The notes under the pieces were generated by a model. That model saw nothing but the letters and a program-made list of their open reading frames with translations. It was not told where the DNA came from and searched no databases. 64,000 bases of DNA from Pegoplata infirma (lineage: Eukaryota > Arthropoda > Insecta > Diptera > Anthomyiidae), in contig OY992537.1 in NCBI GenBank assembly GCA_963921195.1, forward strand, positions 78,580,426 to 78,644,425. The letters are read 5' to 3'. The translations under genes and the position numbers were made by a program. Below are positions 23,061 through 34,419 of this stretch, piece after piece (within the stretch, counting starts at the first letter, position 1; each line of letters starts with the position of its first letter).

Positions 23061-25080
23061 GTTAAATTTCAAAATCTAAGACTTTTTTATATATATCGGC
23101 CATTCCATGAAAGCACGGCCAAAATTTGACCTCGGATCATCCGATTTTTATAAAACTATTTTTTTCAAGTACTCTAAGGAGCCGTTAAGAGATTTTAGTT
23201 TGCGGTTTAGAAAAATTCTGAAAACATTCGATTTTATTCGCGATTTTCATATTTTGAAAAATCAAAAAATTTAAAAAAATGGTCAACTTTGTAGATGCAT
23301 ATCTTGGGCAAATTATGTTGAATCAACGACTTTTTCTATACGAAAATGTCTCAGAATCTGAGACTTTTTCTATTCGAAAAATGTCTCAGAATCTGATACT
23401 TTTTCTATACGAAAAATACCTATACGAAAAATGTCTCTATAGAAAAAATGTCTTAGAATCTTAGATTTTTTCAATGGGATAAATATCTCAGAATCTGAGA
23501 TTTTTCTATACGAAAAATATATCAGAATATGAGAATTTTTCTATACGAAAAATGTCTCAGAATTTGAAACTTTTTCTATACAAAAAATGTAACAGTATCT
23601 GAGGCTTTTAATATGAAAAATGTCTAAGAAGCTGTGACTTCTTCTTCTATAGAGAATATACGAAATTGTCTCAGGATCTGAGGCCTTTTATATACAAAAA
23701 TGTCTCAGAATCTATGACTTTTTCTATACAAAAATGTTTTAGAATTTGAGACAGAATCTGAGACTTTTTCTACGTTTAATTTCTAAAAATCGGAGACTTT
23801 TTCTATATGAAAAATGTCTCTATAGGATTCATTTTGTCTCAGAATCTCAGATTTTTTCTATGGAAAAAATATCTCAGAATCTGAGACTTTTTCTATACGA
23901 AACGTGTCTCAGAATCCGAAACATTTTTTATACGAAAAATGATACTGATATTTTTTCTATACTAAAAATATTTTAGAGTTTAAGATTTTTCCTATTAGAA
24001 AAATATCTCAGAATCTGAGACTTTTTTTAACGAAAAATGTCTCAAAATCTGGGGCTTTATCTATACGAAAATACCTCTAAAGGAAAAATGTCTCAGATTC
24101 TGAGATTTTTTATAGGAAAAATATCTCAGAACCTCAGAATTATTCTACACGAAACATTTTTCAAAAACTGAGACTTTTTCTATTCGAAAAATGTCATTTG
24201 AGACATTTTTTATGCGAAAAATGTCTCAGAATCTGAGAATTTTTCTGTACGAACAATGTTTCAGAATCTGAGACTTTTTTTATAGGTTAAATGTCTCAAA
24301 ATCTGAGACTCTTTCTATACGAAAAATGTCTATACAAAAAATTCCTCTAAAGGAAAAATGTCACAGATTCTTGGATTTTTTCTATGGGAAAAATATCACA
24401 GAATCTTAGAATTTTCTATACGAAAAATGTCTCAGAATCTGGGATTTTTCTATTGGAAAAATGTCACAGTATCTGATACATTTTTATACGAGAAATGTCT
24501 TAGAATTTGAGATTCTCCTATAGGAAAAATGTCTCAGAGTTTGAGATTTTTTGTATACGAAAAACGTCGCAGAATTTGAGACTTTTTCTAAACAAAAATT
24601 GTCTCAAAATCTGTGGCTTTTTCTATACGAAAAGTGTCTCAAAATCTGAGATTTTTTCTATGGCAAAATTATCTCAAAACCTGAGACTTTTACTATATGA
24701 AAAATGTCTTAGAACCTGAGATTTTTTCTATACGAGAAATGTTTCTAAATATGAGGCTCAGAATCTGATACTTTTTTTGTACGAAAAATGTCTCAAAATC
24801 TAAGAAATTTTCTATACGAAAAATGTTTCGGAATCTGAGACTTTTTTCTATTCCAAAAATGTTTCAGAATCTAAGATTTATTCTACACAAAAAATGTCTC
24901 AGAATCTGAGTTCATTTTAAGACGAAACATTTCTTAACATCTGAGGATTTTTTTTATTCGAAAAATGTTTTTATGAAGGGATATTTTTTTTTGAATATCA
25001 AACTTCTTTTTGAACTTTGAATTTCAGTTATAGAAAAAGTTTCAGTTTTAGACATTTCTATGCGTAAAATGTGTGAGAAT
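23060..25080 (+). repeat. Degenerate 35-bp satellite block
   Basis: About 2 kb of forward-orientation units (CTCAGAATCTGAGACTTTTT, CTATACGAAAAATGTC) with many substitutions and indels; the spacer is usually CTATACG rather than CTATAAG. About 23095-23300 is a non-satellite stretch. Open frames at 23279-24719 are translations of the repeat. Confidence 0.85.
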
Positions 25081-25084
25081 CTAA

Positions 25085-25345
25085 TAATTTTTGATTTAAA
25101 AAATTAATGAAAAAACATCATGAAAAATTAAGCTCAAGTTTAGGTGTAAGCGAATTTATTGGCTTCTCGGGGCTCCTGTCAGGTCAAGTCCCTAGGCACT
25201 TGACCCATGTTCGGGTCCTTCTCCATCTTTTTTCGATTTTCTGGTCTTCGTTACATTCAGCCAAAGGTCTCCGTGTAATATTCCGAATATTTTTTCCAGG
25301 ATTGAGTCCTGTCCATGACAGTGGATGAGAACGAGTCTTATCTGC
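25085..25345. other. GC-richer fragment of unknown origin
   Basis: More balanced composition than its surroundings (GGCTTCTCGGGGCTCCTGTC and nearby). Open frames exist on both strands, but neither shows a recognised domain. Possibly a decayed transposon piece. Confidence 0.3.
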
Positions 25346-25349
25346 ACCA

Positions 25350-26150
25350 TTTACAGATGTAATTCGTAAAAGATCAATTGTAATTCGAAGATTCTGATTG
25401 TAATTCGAAGATTCCATTAATAATTCGAAGATTTTCGTAAAAGACCAATTGTTATTCGAAGATTCTATTTGTAATTCGTAATTCGTAAAAGGTCAATTGT
25501 AATTCGTAAAAGATCAATTGTAATTCGAAGATTCCAATTGTAATTCGAAAAATATCAACTAAATTTCCATTGATCTTTTTCGAATTACAATTGGAATCTT
25601 CGACTTAAAATTGATCTTTACAATTGATCTTTTACGAATTACAATTGATATTTTTCGAATTACAAATGATCTTTTTTGAAAATAACAATTAATCTTTTTG
25701 AATCACAATTGATCCTTTACGAATTACAATTGAAGGGCTTATTGTAAAAACTCGATAAGCAACATTTCGTTTTATGGTGGGTTTTGCCTTAAAACTTTTA
25801 AGACAATGTAGAAAATAGAACTTTTGCAGAAATTTTATTCTTAATATACTTGTACGAAGGGTTAAAGCAAGACCTCTGGCAAAAATCTGTCAATGGAATA
25901 TCAGCAGAAGGCGAAAAACACGAAAAAATAAAATGTTGCTTATCAAGTTCTTGCAGAAAGCCCTTCAATTGATCTTTTACGAATTACTATTGATCTTTTA
26001 TGAATTATAATAGGAATCTTCGAATTACAAATGGAATCTTCGAATTACAAATAGAATCTTCGAATTACCAGTAGAATCTTCAAACTACAAATAGAATCTT
26101 CGAATTACAATTAGAATCTTCGATTTACAATTGAACTTCAAACCAAATTT
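25350..26150. repeat. Minisatellite of AATTCGAAGATT / GTAAAAGATCAATTG units in two orientations
   Basis: The forward units TTGTAATTCGAAGATTC and TTCGTAAAAGATCAATTG fill 25350-25560. Reversed units (GATCTTTTACGAATTACAAT, GAATCTTCGAATTACAA) fill 25565-25735 and 25970-26140. The array is therefore a large inverted arrangement, split by a small MITE. Confidence 0.8.
25734..25970. mobile_element. MITE inserted in the minisatellite
   Basis: GGGCTTATTGTAAAAACTCG with GATAAGCAACATTT at the left faces AAATGTTGCTTATCAAGTTC with TTGCAGAAAGCCC at the right. The array continues on both sides. Confidence 0.7.
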
Positions 26151-26154
26151 CAAA

Positions 26155-26228
26155 AAAAAGGCTTCTTTTTTTTTGCCAATCGACAGGTTTTAGAGAATAT
26201 CGGGAGGATGATTTATATGGTCCGATTA
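26155..26228. mobile_element. Fragment resembling mini-me family A
   Basis: GAATATCGGGAGGATGATTT and ATATGGTCCGATT resemble the text of the family A element near 4193-4230 (GATATCGGGAGGGTGGTTTG). Confidence 0.4.
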
Positions 26229-27094
26229 CACCGCTCAACAGTCATTTTCCGGTTTGAATTCTGGTGATCAATTTTTGTAGACTTTGATCTCCTGATTCCA
26301 AATCTGTACTCCAAATTTTTCCATCACGTCCAGATTTTTAGTTATTCACGGTTAAAAATGCGAAAAATAACGATTTTTGCATTATTTGAAAGCCTGCACA
26401 GCACCCATTGAGTGGAATACAAATCTGGTATAAAGCGCAAAAGTATAATTTGTCTCCAACATAGAAAACAATTTTTTTCTAATTATTGCGTTTGGTTGGG
26501 TTACAATTGCGTTTTAAGATGACTCTGTTAAAATTATTATTTTTGTAAAAAAGATAAGGTAATATTTTTCAAAGAAAAACTAAAAAAATAAATATTTTAC
26601 AAATTTATGTTTTCTGTGTTATTTTTCGTACAAACCGGAAGATATCTTGAATGGGTTTAAAAGCCTATAAGAAAGAATGAACTTTTGCCTAAATTTTGAA
26701 CTCATCACAATAAAGATTTATCATCTGGTTTTTGTTTTAGAGCCTTTTAAAAATGGTGCTTTTTCTAATTTTTTTTCACAGTGTTTTTTTAAAATACATG
26801 TTTGGCCAATAATAGTGCAACAACTTCAAATTTTTTTGATCATATATTTGAGATCATAGTTCAATTCTACTCTAACGCTTTATACCAGATTTTTATTCCA
26901 CCCAGTGGCTGCTGTGCAGGCTTTCAAAAAATGCAAAAATCGCGTTTTTTCGCATTTTTAACAGCGAATAATTAAAATTCCAGACGTGATGGAAAAATTT
27001 TGAGCACAGATTTTGAATCAGCGAGTTAAAATCTTTTAAAATTTTGTATCAAACTTCAAACCGGAGTCAAAAACCTTCGATTTGTTGAGCGGTG
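26229..27094. mobile_element. Inverted-repeat element, about 230-bp arms
   Basis: The ends are CACCGCTCAACA and TTGTTGAGCGGTG. Arms share CCATCACGTC, GTTAAAAATGCGAAAAA, GAAAGCCTGCACAGCA and ATCTGGTATAAAGCG with their complements. TTA flanks both ends (26226-26228 and 27095-27097), a possible 3-bp target duplication. The central 400 bp has only a 60-codon frame. Foldback-like and non-autonomous. Confidence 0.7.
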
Positions 27095-27104
27095 TTATTA
27101 AAAG

Positions 27105-27629
27105 TAGTGCCCCCCATTTCCCGGTTCACGGTATTCCCGGGAATACCGGTATTCCCGGTTCTGGTACCGGTTTCCCGGTTCTAGATATTTTCCCGGGAAT
27201 ACCGGTATTCCCGGTTCTGATCCTGGTACCGGTTCTCAAAAAACAAAAAATACTATGCCATAAAATATTTAAATTACACTATTTAATCAGTATTTCAGAA
27301 ATATTTTGTTGTGTTTGTAAAATTATTTAAAAATCATGTAACTATTTTTTTTTTTTAATTCAAAAAATAAAATGGAAATGGTGTTTTTCATATGTTTCGT
27401 ATTTTTTTTTTTTGGTAAAAGCAAAGAAAAAATTTTAATTGTACAAAATTTTACAAAATATACATACCGGTAGTCCCAAGAATACCGTCAGAACCGGAAC
27501 CGGGAATACCGGTATTCCCGGGAATACCGGGAATGAATCAAGAACCGGGAAACCGGTACCATTTCCCGGGAATACCGAGAACCGGGAATACCGGTATTCC
27601 CGGTACTACGGTACTGACCGTAGGCACTA
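27105..27629. mobile_element. 525-bp hAT-like element with GC-rich palindromic ends
   Basis: ATTAAAAG occurs at 27097-27104 and at 27630-27637 (8-bp direct duplication). The ends are TAGTGCC and GGCACTA. Both subterminal regions (27116-27235 and 27475-27615) consist of overlapping palindromes such as ATTCCCGGGAATACCGG and GGTACCGG, with an AT-rich middle. The 8-bp duplication and TAGTG ends support hAT affinity. The glycine/proline-rich frames in the ends (27082-27330, 27439-27630) are artefacts of the palindromes. Confidence 0.8.
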
Positions 27630-27639
27630 ATTAAAAGAT

Positions 27640-28360
27640 TTTTTAAAGTTGCTTAAATTAACGAAACAAAAGTTCAAAAGATGCGATTTTGTGCATTCTC
27701 AAAATTTCTGATTTTGAGATATTTTTTTTTTTGTTGAATGGAACTATTCTTTTCCCATTACTTATCTAGCAACTTACGTACAATATAAATTTTATTATTT
27801 CTTTTTACTGACAAAACATGAACCAACCAGACGTTTGGTATGGTTGTCATATTTTGTCTGCTGTTAATGTCGTTCGTTTTATAAGTAAAAGAAATGTATT
27901 CTTTAAAAAAAAACTCTAGCAGCCATCTTTTAATTCTTTTGCCGGTAAATTTACTTATTTTTTTTTTCTTTCCAACAGTAATTACTCAACACTTGAGTAA
28001 ACTTAAGTTTAAAAAAAAAACACAAATTATATTAGTCTAAAGGATTTATTAATATAAAAATATGAAAAAGAAGCTAAACTACAAAAAAATAAAAATATGA
28101 ACTCTAAACAACATGGCTTCTTTTTATAATTTATATAAAAAAAAAAAATTCATGTGAATTGGTAACCAAGCAGGATGAATTTGAAGTGTTTTTTTTTATT
28201 TACTTTAATTATGTGTATAGAAAATATTGTTAACAAAAGGAACAGAATATTATTTTCATATCAAAATAAAAGGTGTGAAAAACAGACATTTTAAACAGTG
28301 ATACAGAGACTTCTTATGCGACTATAAGAAGAAAGGATCAAATTTCCTATTTTTTTTTTA
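27640..28360. other. Unique-looking AT-rich DNA
   Basis: No recognised gene, RNA or repeat family. Confidence 0.4.
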
Positions 28361-28362
28361 CT

Positions 28363-28665
28363 CTTTCAGGGAATATTAAAAATTTTATTTTATAAATAAC
28401 TTTAAATTATGTATACTTCAATGTACAAAGTATTTAATACAGTGTAAACAAAATTCATTTCTCAAACACTGTTGATGGTTTAATAACGAAAGACTTAAGA
28501 CACAAACGTTATGTTTTAGAAGTCTTTATATTTAGCGATTATTTTTGTATAAAAAATATAAATGGTAAAAATTATATAAGTAGATGGTTTTTTACTGTTT
28601 CAGGGAATACTAAAAATTATATAAATAATTTAAAATTATTTATACTTCAATGTACAATGTTCCTA
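28363..28665. repeat. Local duplication of a 75-bp segment
   Basis: The stretch with TTTCAGGGAATATTAAAAAT and TATACTTCAATGTACAA (28365-28437) recurs at about 28590-28664 with a few changes. The CTTAAG motif copy b lies between the two. Confidence 0.7.
28482..28512 (-). other. Dispersed CTTAAG motif, copy b
   Basis: The minus strand reads CGTTTGTGTCTTAAGTCTTT then CGTTATT. It is nearly identical to copy d at 48421, including the CGTTAT end. Confidence 0.6.
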
Positions 28666-28669
28666 AAAA

Positions 28670-30390
28670 ATTATTATCTCCTGAAAACTGTTTAATTACA
28701 CTGTTCAACAATTTCAAACATTTTCCAAAATTAGAGGGTTCCGACGATTGATTCTGGTAGAGGAGATCAAAAAATTGTATACGTGTGTCGGCGTTTTGAA
28801 AGATCACATCGGAATTTTATTTTAGAGACGGTTAAATTTCCCCAGCTTTGGCCTGTTCTTGCAGAATATCGACATAAAAAACTATATTTTTTTATATCTG
28901 AAGTGTAGGGTATTTTCAAAAAAACTTTGTAGAAAATATTATGACAAATATTTTTGTAGAACATATTGACCCTCTAACTTCCTCCCATAAGGATATTTTT
29001 TGGCTCTATTCTAACAAATCGTAAAAAACACCCCGAAAAAAAGGAAGGCCGGGGATAAAATGTTCTACAAAAATGTTGCCCATAAAATTTTACTACATAC
29101 GTAAGAGAACACCAAAGCCCAAACAAGGCCAGATTGGGATTCAGCTCATTAAAAACCTTTAAAAATTGTATAACAACTGACCTTTCACGATACTAGTCTA
29201 ATTTATTTATAACTTTTTACACCAAATTGTAGACTTGGAACTGTTGAGCTTTTTTTGGTTTCCTTAATAATTTCTTAAAAAAACAATTTTATCACCACCA
29301 AATCTCTTTTCTCAACTTTAAAAATCATGTAAACTACAAAAAAAAAACACTGGAAACAAATCATATTCAATCAGTTTATTGACCCGTCTAAAATAGTTTA
29401 ACTCAAGTTGCAATCATGACAATAAAACAAAAACCAAAGAAAAAAACTATTCAATTCTTTACAAATTTTACTTGTAAAATATCAATAAAAACGTATTTTT
29501 GTCATAAACATTTTAGTATTTTTTCCAATATATATTTTTTTTCATCTCTTTGCTGCAAAACTACAAAAATCATAAATCACGATTTCCGATCAAAAGAAAT
29601 AAAGCAAAACATTTAACTTAAAGATCATAACTTTAAACATAAAAAATAAAGAAATACTATAAAAAAAATGAGATTGAATTTTCTGTTTAACTATGAAGAA
29701 AGCAAAAACAAAAAAATTATTGCAAGCAATACACGATTATTTTTTCATAAAGGAAATTACAAACCAACAAAAAATTTAAACAATTGTTAACAATACAAAT
29801 GAAATTTTAGGCAAAAAAAAAATATTTTTACAAAAATAATTTCACTTTTTATTGAACAAAATTTAGCATTAAATTTTTTTACAAGATTTTTATTTAAAAT
29901 TTACAATATTTTATTAGTATTAAATTGGTGGCTAAACTAAAAATTCACACTAATAAAATATAAATATTATAAAAAAAAATTAACAGTTGTGAGGAAAATA
30001 GTAGCATACTATTCATAAATTGTTATGAAACTCATCAAATCACACTAGTAAGTAACTATCAAAAGTGTAACTGGGAGGTGACCTTGATTTCACTAGTTTA
30101 AGGATGTTTTTTTAAACGATATTTTGTATTTATTTTTAATGTAAAATCTCGTGCAGAATCCGAAAATGATGCCCGTTGTTTCAAAAGTAGAACAGTTTTC
30201 GAGATATAATAAAAATAACTTCGGACCCAATCGGTGAAATTTTTTTTTGGGTAATCAAATCCTTTTTTAGTTCTAAAAACGAAAATATTTAATTTGCTTA
30301 AATTTTACCGAAATTTGGAGAAAATAGTAAATTCTCTTGTTAATTTTAGAAAAAAAATTTAAAAATATGAGTTTTTTCTGTTTTTGTATC
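28670..30390. other. Unique-looking AT-rich DNA
   Basis: No recognised repeat or gene. Open frames at 28767-28964 (minus) and 29416-29616 (plus) are short and lack domains. Confidence 0.4.
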
Positions 30391-30394
30391 TTGT

Positions 30395-31660
30395 TTGGTA
30401 TTTTAAGTTAAGTTTAAATTCAAGTGGTTACCGAATTATGATGTGGAGTAAAGTGCCTTTCTTATAAGGTACTAAAAACTAAAATCGGTTGAAAATCACC
30501 CAAGTTCTTACAACTTTTTCAGGCATCTAGCGTGTGTCATACCACTTGATTAAAGAATACGAGTCCCTTTTTTTTAAATTTATTGAAATTATCTACTGTA
30601 ATAACATTTTTTCATTATTCAGGTTTCAGTGTAATATTTTTTTGGTTTTTTAAAATTTTAGAAAAAAAAAAAAATTAAATAGATATTATAAAAAAGTGTT
30701 TAAAATGCAGGCATTTTTAGCATTAATTTAAAACATGTTAGCAAAACACAATTTGAAAAATTCTTGTCATCTAATTACATTTGAACTTGAAGAATAATGA
30801 AATGTTATTACAGTAGAAAATTTCAATTAATTTCAAAAATCGGATTGTATTGCTTATTCAAGTCATCTGCGTGTGGTAAGATGCCTGTGTAAGTTGTAAT
30901 AACTTGGCTGATTTTCAACCGATTTTAGTTTTTGGTACCTTATTAGAGAGGCATTTTACTCCGTATTATAGTTCTGTAACCACTTGAATTTAATATTAAC
31001 TTAAAATACCAAAAAATTAAAAACAGGAAAAAAATCATATTTGTCCTTGTAATCCGATTTCTTCAAGGGCCATGCGGAACGCCGTACTTATGTCCGATCG
31101 TTCATAATTTTTGTGAGACGTGTTTTTACCTGAAAATGAATATATCTTGGGTAAGTTAGGGTCAGTGTCTACCAATTAAATTTTTTTGGAGCACCATATA
31201 AAATAAATCAGTGTCAAAAAAAAAGGTGCAAATTTCAAAATTTGAAAAAAATAGAATGAATTGCGATAACATCTCGAATTATGGCTTAAAAGTTGCGTAA
31301 TTAAGAGTAGACTGTTTTTTTAAAAAATCGAAGGTTTCGGACTATTTCACAAAGTCGATTTTGATTTTAAACGTTAAAAGATAAGTGATAATTACTTCGA
31401 ATAATTTTTTAATACTTTTTTTCTAAAACTACATTTAAATACCAACAAAACGTTGTCCAAATTTTTTTAAGATATCTATTTTTATAACAGGTCAAAATTT
31501 TTTGAAAATTTAATTTTTTTTTTTTTAAATCGCAATTTTGAAAATTGATTACTCAACACCATCTTCTAATAAAAGGCTGAAACGTCGTGTCCAAGTTTCA
31601 TTTAACAAGTACTAAAACATATCCAAAAATAAAATAAATCGAAATGGGTCAGGTCTAAAA
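30395..31660. mobile_element. Second copy of the 1.8-5.9 kb repeat, with a palindromic end
   Basis: 30395-31010 is an inverted repeat centred near 30700: ACTAAAATCGGTTGAAAATC at about 30478 is mirrored by GATTTTCAACCGATTTTAGT at about 30909. 31010-31660 aligns in reverse with 5290-4673, 2577-2405 and 1913-1860. It is uninterrupted where the first copy carries insertions. No coding sequence. Confidence 0.65.
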
Positions 31661-31664
31661 GTGA

Positions 31665-32110
31665 ATGCATTTCTCTCTTTGCAGATCAAGGCTTGTTTAT
31701 TACAAATAAAATACGAGAGTTTTTAAGAAAATCCGTTAAAAATTGTTACAGTAGCATACATTAGAGTTAAATCAAAAATTCAGGTTTTATACATTTTTAT
31801 ATTACCAGTTTACAAATTGCTCGATTCACGATATTAAACATTAATTTTTAATGAAAAATCACTCGCTGAATCCAAAAATGAAGTCAAAATGCTCAAAATT
31901 AGAAAAGCTTTCAAGATATTGCCAAATTTCATATTTTAAAAAGTTGTTTGATATAAATAAAAATATCTTGGGACAAGTTCGGGGATTTGTGTTGTTTTAC
32001 TTCTAAATTAAAGCTAATTTAGGAGGAGTATACCTTTAGAATTCTTATGAAAAATTCAGACCTTCATATAAAACAAAATTTCATATCAAAAACATTTTTA
32101 TACCCTCACA
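31665..32110. other. No recognisable feature
   Basis: AT-rich sequence with no identified repeat. Similar wording (CAAAATGCTCAAAATTAGAA with AAGATATTG) occurs near 39.6 kb, so a weak repeat may be present. Confidence 0.3.
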
Positions 32111-32112
32111 GA

Positions 32113-32352
32113 GAAAAATAAGTTTCCAACTGAATTTTTCAGTTGTATCAACTCAAAATTCGGTTGCTGCTACTACATTTTGATGTGGCTAACAAATTTT
32201 GTAGTTGTTTCAATCAAAAGACATTTGTATTAACAAAATTTAGTTGTAACTACCTATATTTATTTGCTTCAACCTTAAAACAAATGCATCCACAGATTTT
32301 TTGTTGCAACAACCGAATTTCAGTTGGAAATTAGCAAATTTGTTTTCTGTGT
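32113..32352. mobile_element. MITE-like block with CAGAGAAAA/TTTTCTGTG ends
   Basis: The ends are CAGAGAAAAATAAG and AAATTTGTTTTCTGTGTG. The interior repeats AATTT-GTTGTA/TTCAGTTG-type words in both orientations. A similar block lies at about 43713-43915. Short and non-coding. Confidence 0.45.
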
Positions 32353-33620
32353 GCTGCAACCATAGTATGGGGGTATACTCACATTGTCATTCGGTCTGTA
32401 ACGGTCGAGGACCCTATAAAGTATATCGTTAAACTATATTCAATTTGAGCTTTCTGAAAAAAAAAAAAAACTTTTCAGGAGAGCAAAAAAACCGTCGCAT
32501 TCGCGTATTTTTAAATTTTTTGTCGGTCGATCTTTTACAATATTAATTAATAATTACTATTAAATTTTACATGTGCTTTGTTTGTAAAAATTCTTATTAT
32601 TCTCTGAGTTACAGCAGATAGCTCAACCTTTTTTATTTAAAATTAATCAACCTAAGCAGATAGCTCATTAAATATAGACTTTAAAGCTTTATAGCTTTTT
32701 AACGGATTATGATAAAAATGTAAATTTGGTACCATATTTCTTAGTTTTTAAGCCTTTCCATTACAGGTGTTAAAAAAGTACTTTTTATTTTTTTTTCAAT
32801 CCTCGATTTTTTCGAGCTTTATCGCCATTATTTGGAACGTTCATAAAGCTTGCGAAAAATGTAATAACACTTGTGTTTGCTGTACAATCGAATGGGAAAA
32901 TAAAATATGCAACAAGTTTAACCGTTTTTGCTCCGCATCCAAGTAAGGGTCAAAAACCACGTTTTTATCCGCGGAAAGGAGTTGAAATTTCCCAAAAAAA
33001 ACTATGCTATTATTTTTCTTGATGGAAAAACCGTCTAAAAAGTGATAATATCAAAAAATTTTAATTTTAAAGTTCACTCTAGTAAACTATACTGTAGATA
33101 GCTCAAATTTTATTTATAAAAAAACATGGTTTCACATAGCTCATGATATTTTTGCAATAAAATAGTCTTTTTTCGGCCGCCCCCCTTTTTGTGGGCGTAG
33201 ATGAAAAAAAAATAATTTAAGTTATTATAAAATTGTTGTACTACGTAAGCGCAAAAAGCACTACAAGTGAATTTATGAACATTAATCGCGAGGAGGAAGG
33301 CATCTCCCATTCCCATTACCAAGACTACAACAAAAAAAATGTCTGCAAAGTTTGTACTCGTGCCCAAACCATTGAATCATGATAATGTTTTGCTGTACAA
33401 GTAGGTGTTCTTTCCAAAGCAAAATTTTTCTAGGAAAAATAACGCTATATTAATTTGTCATTGTATGCAAAATGCATTGAAATATCGGTCGAGGACGCCA
33501 TTATGTTTATATATTATTGATCCTTAAAGCTTTCTAAGACATTCTAGTGATATCCATCTATCTGTTTGTCTATGTTTTTCGATAACTAAAAGTGTTTGAT
33601 GAAGAAAAGTGTTTTTATGA
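32353..33620. mobile_element. Mini-me-like element, left portion
   Basis: TATGGGGGTATACTCAC and CGAGGACCCTATAAAGTATA match the start of the elements at 50.9 and 53.8 kb. At about 33485-33575, TCGGTCGAGGACGCCATTAT and TTCTAGTGATATCCATCTAT with (TCTG)n are a degenerate core plus GTCY repeat. The right end of the same type of element is at 37460-37645. Two overlapping copies may be involved. Confidence 0.45.
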
Positions 33621-33624
33621 AAAA

Positions 33625-33960
33625 AATTTATTGATAAAAATAAATATTTAATGAAAAAAAAATTTATGAAAAAATATAGTGATGAAAAAAAAAATATTGA
33701 TGAAAAAAAAATATATTGATGAAAAAAAAAAATATATTGATGAAAAAAAAAATATTGATGAAAAAAAAAATATTGATGAAAAAAAAAATATTGATGAAAA
33801 AAAAAAAAAAAATATTGATAAAAAAAAAAAAAAATTTTGATGAAAAAAAAAAATATTGATGAAAAAAAATATTGATGAAAAAATAAATTTATGAAAAAAA
33901 AAATATATTGATGAAAAAAAAATATATTGATGAAAAAAAACATATTGATAAAAAAAAAAA
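33625..33960 (+). repeat. A-rich minisatellite (ATTGATGAAAAAAAA), left part
   Basis: Tandem units of about 15-20 bp with variable A runs. The same array resumes at 37079 beyond the Penelope element. A phenylalanine-rich minus-strand frame (33524-33943) is simply the translation of the array. Confidence 0.9.
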
Positions 33961-34106
33961 TTTCTTCTAAGTATTTCGACCTTTTTCTAAATTATATTTT
34001 GTGTTTTTAGAAATTTTTCTAAATTAGGCTTTCAAGGTCACTGTTATTTTAAAAAAGTAAATAAAAGACTATTTATTTCATTTTCAAACTCCGACGTTTC
34101 GCTGGG
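33961..34106 (-). repeat. Penelope terminal repeat (3' copy)
   Basis: 146 bp, identical to 36933-37078 except for one base in the ACTATTTATTT/ACTATTAATTT stretch. Confidence 0.95.
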
Positions 34107-34128
34107 TATTTTCCAGCATCTTCAGGGA
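34092..34128 (-). ncRNA. Hammerhead ribozyme-like core
   Basis: The minus strand reads CTGAAGA, then a stem TGCTGG-AAAATAC-CCAGC, then GAAACG. CUGANGA, stem II and GAAA in this order are the conserved hammerhead core, and Penelope elements are known to carry such ribozymes. Stems I and III and the cleavage site were not resolved. The 5' terminal repeat begins inside stem II, so only this copy has the whole core. Confidence 0.6.
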
Positions 34129-34135
34129 TGAATTT

Positions 34136-34419
34136 TATTAAATCTGGCAACATTATAAAACAGAAAATAAAAAATAATAAGACACTAGCTTTATAACAAC
34201 AACAATGATCAATAACAATAAATATAAAACAACTTACAAATATTCTCTCGTCAAATTTCTACATTAATTCCTTTAAAACCAAACAGCTTTACACAATAAA
34301 ATAAATTACATAAAACACACATTTAATTTTAAAAAATATAATATATAAATTGCAAACATAAAATAAAAATATCACAGTTGTTTATCGTTAATGTTAATTA
34401 TCACAGTGGGAGACTAAAA
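34136..34419 (-). other. Penelope 3' untranslated region
   Basis: AT-rich sequence between the stop codon of the main ORF and the ribozyme-like core. It has no further open frame. Confidence 0.6.

Noticed and set aside
27082..27630. Gly/Pro-rich peptides
   Set aside because: They arise from GC-rich palindromes in the ends of the hAT-like element.
33524..33943. 139-codon Phe-rich minus-strand frame
   Set aside because: It is the translation of an A-rich minisatellite, not a protein.
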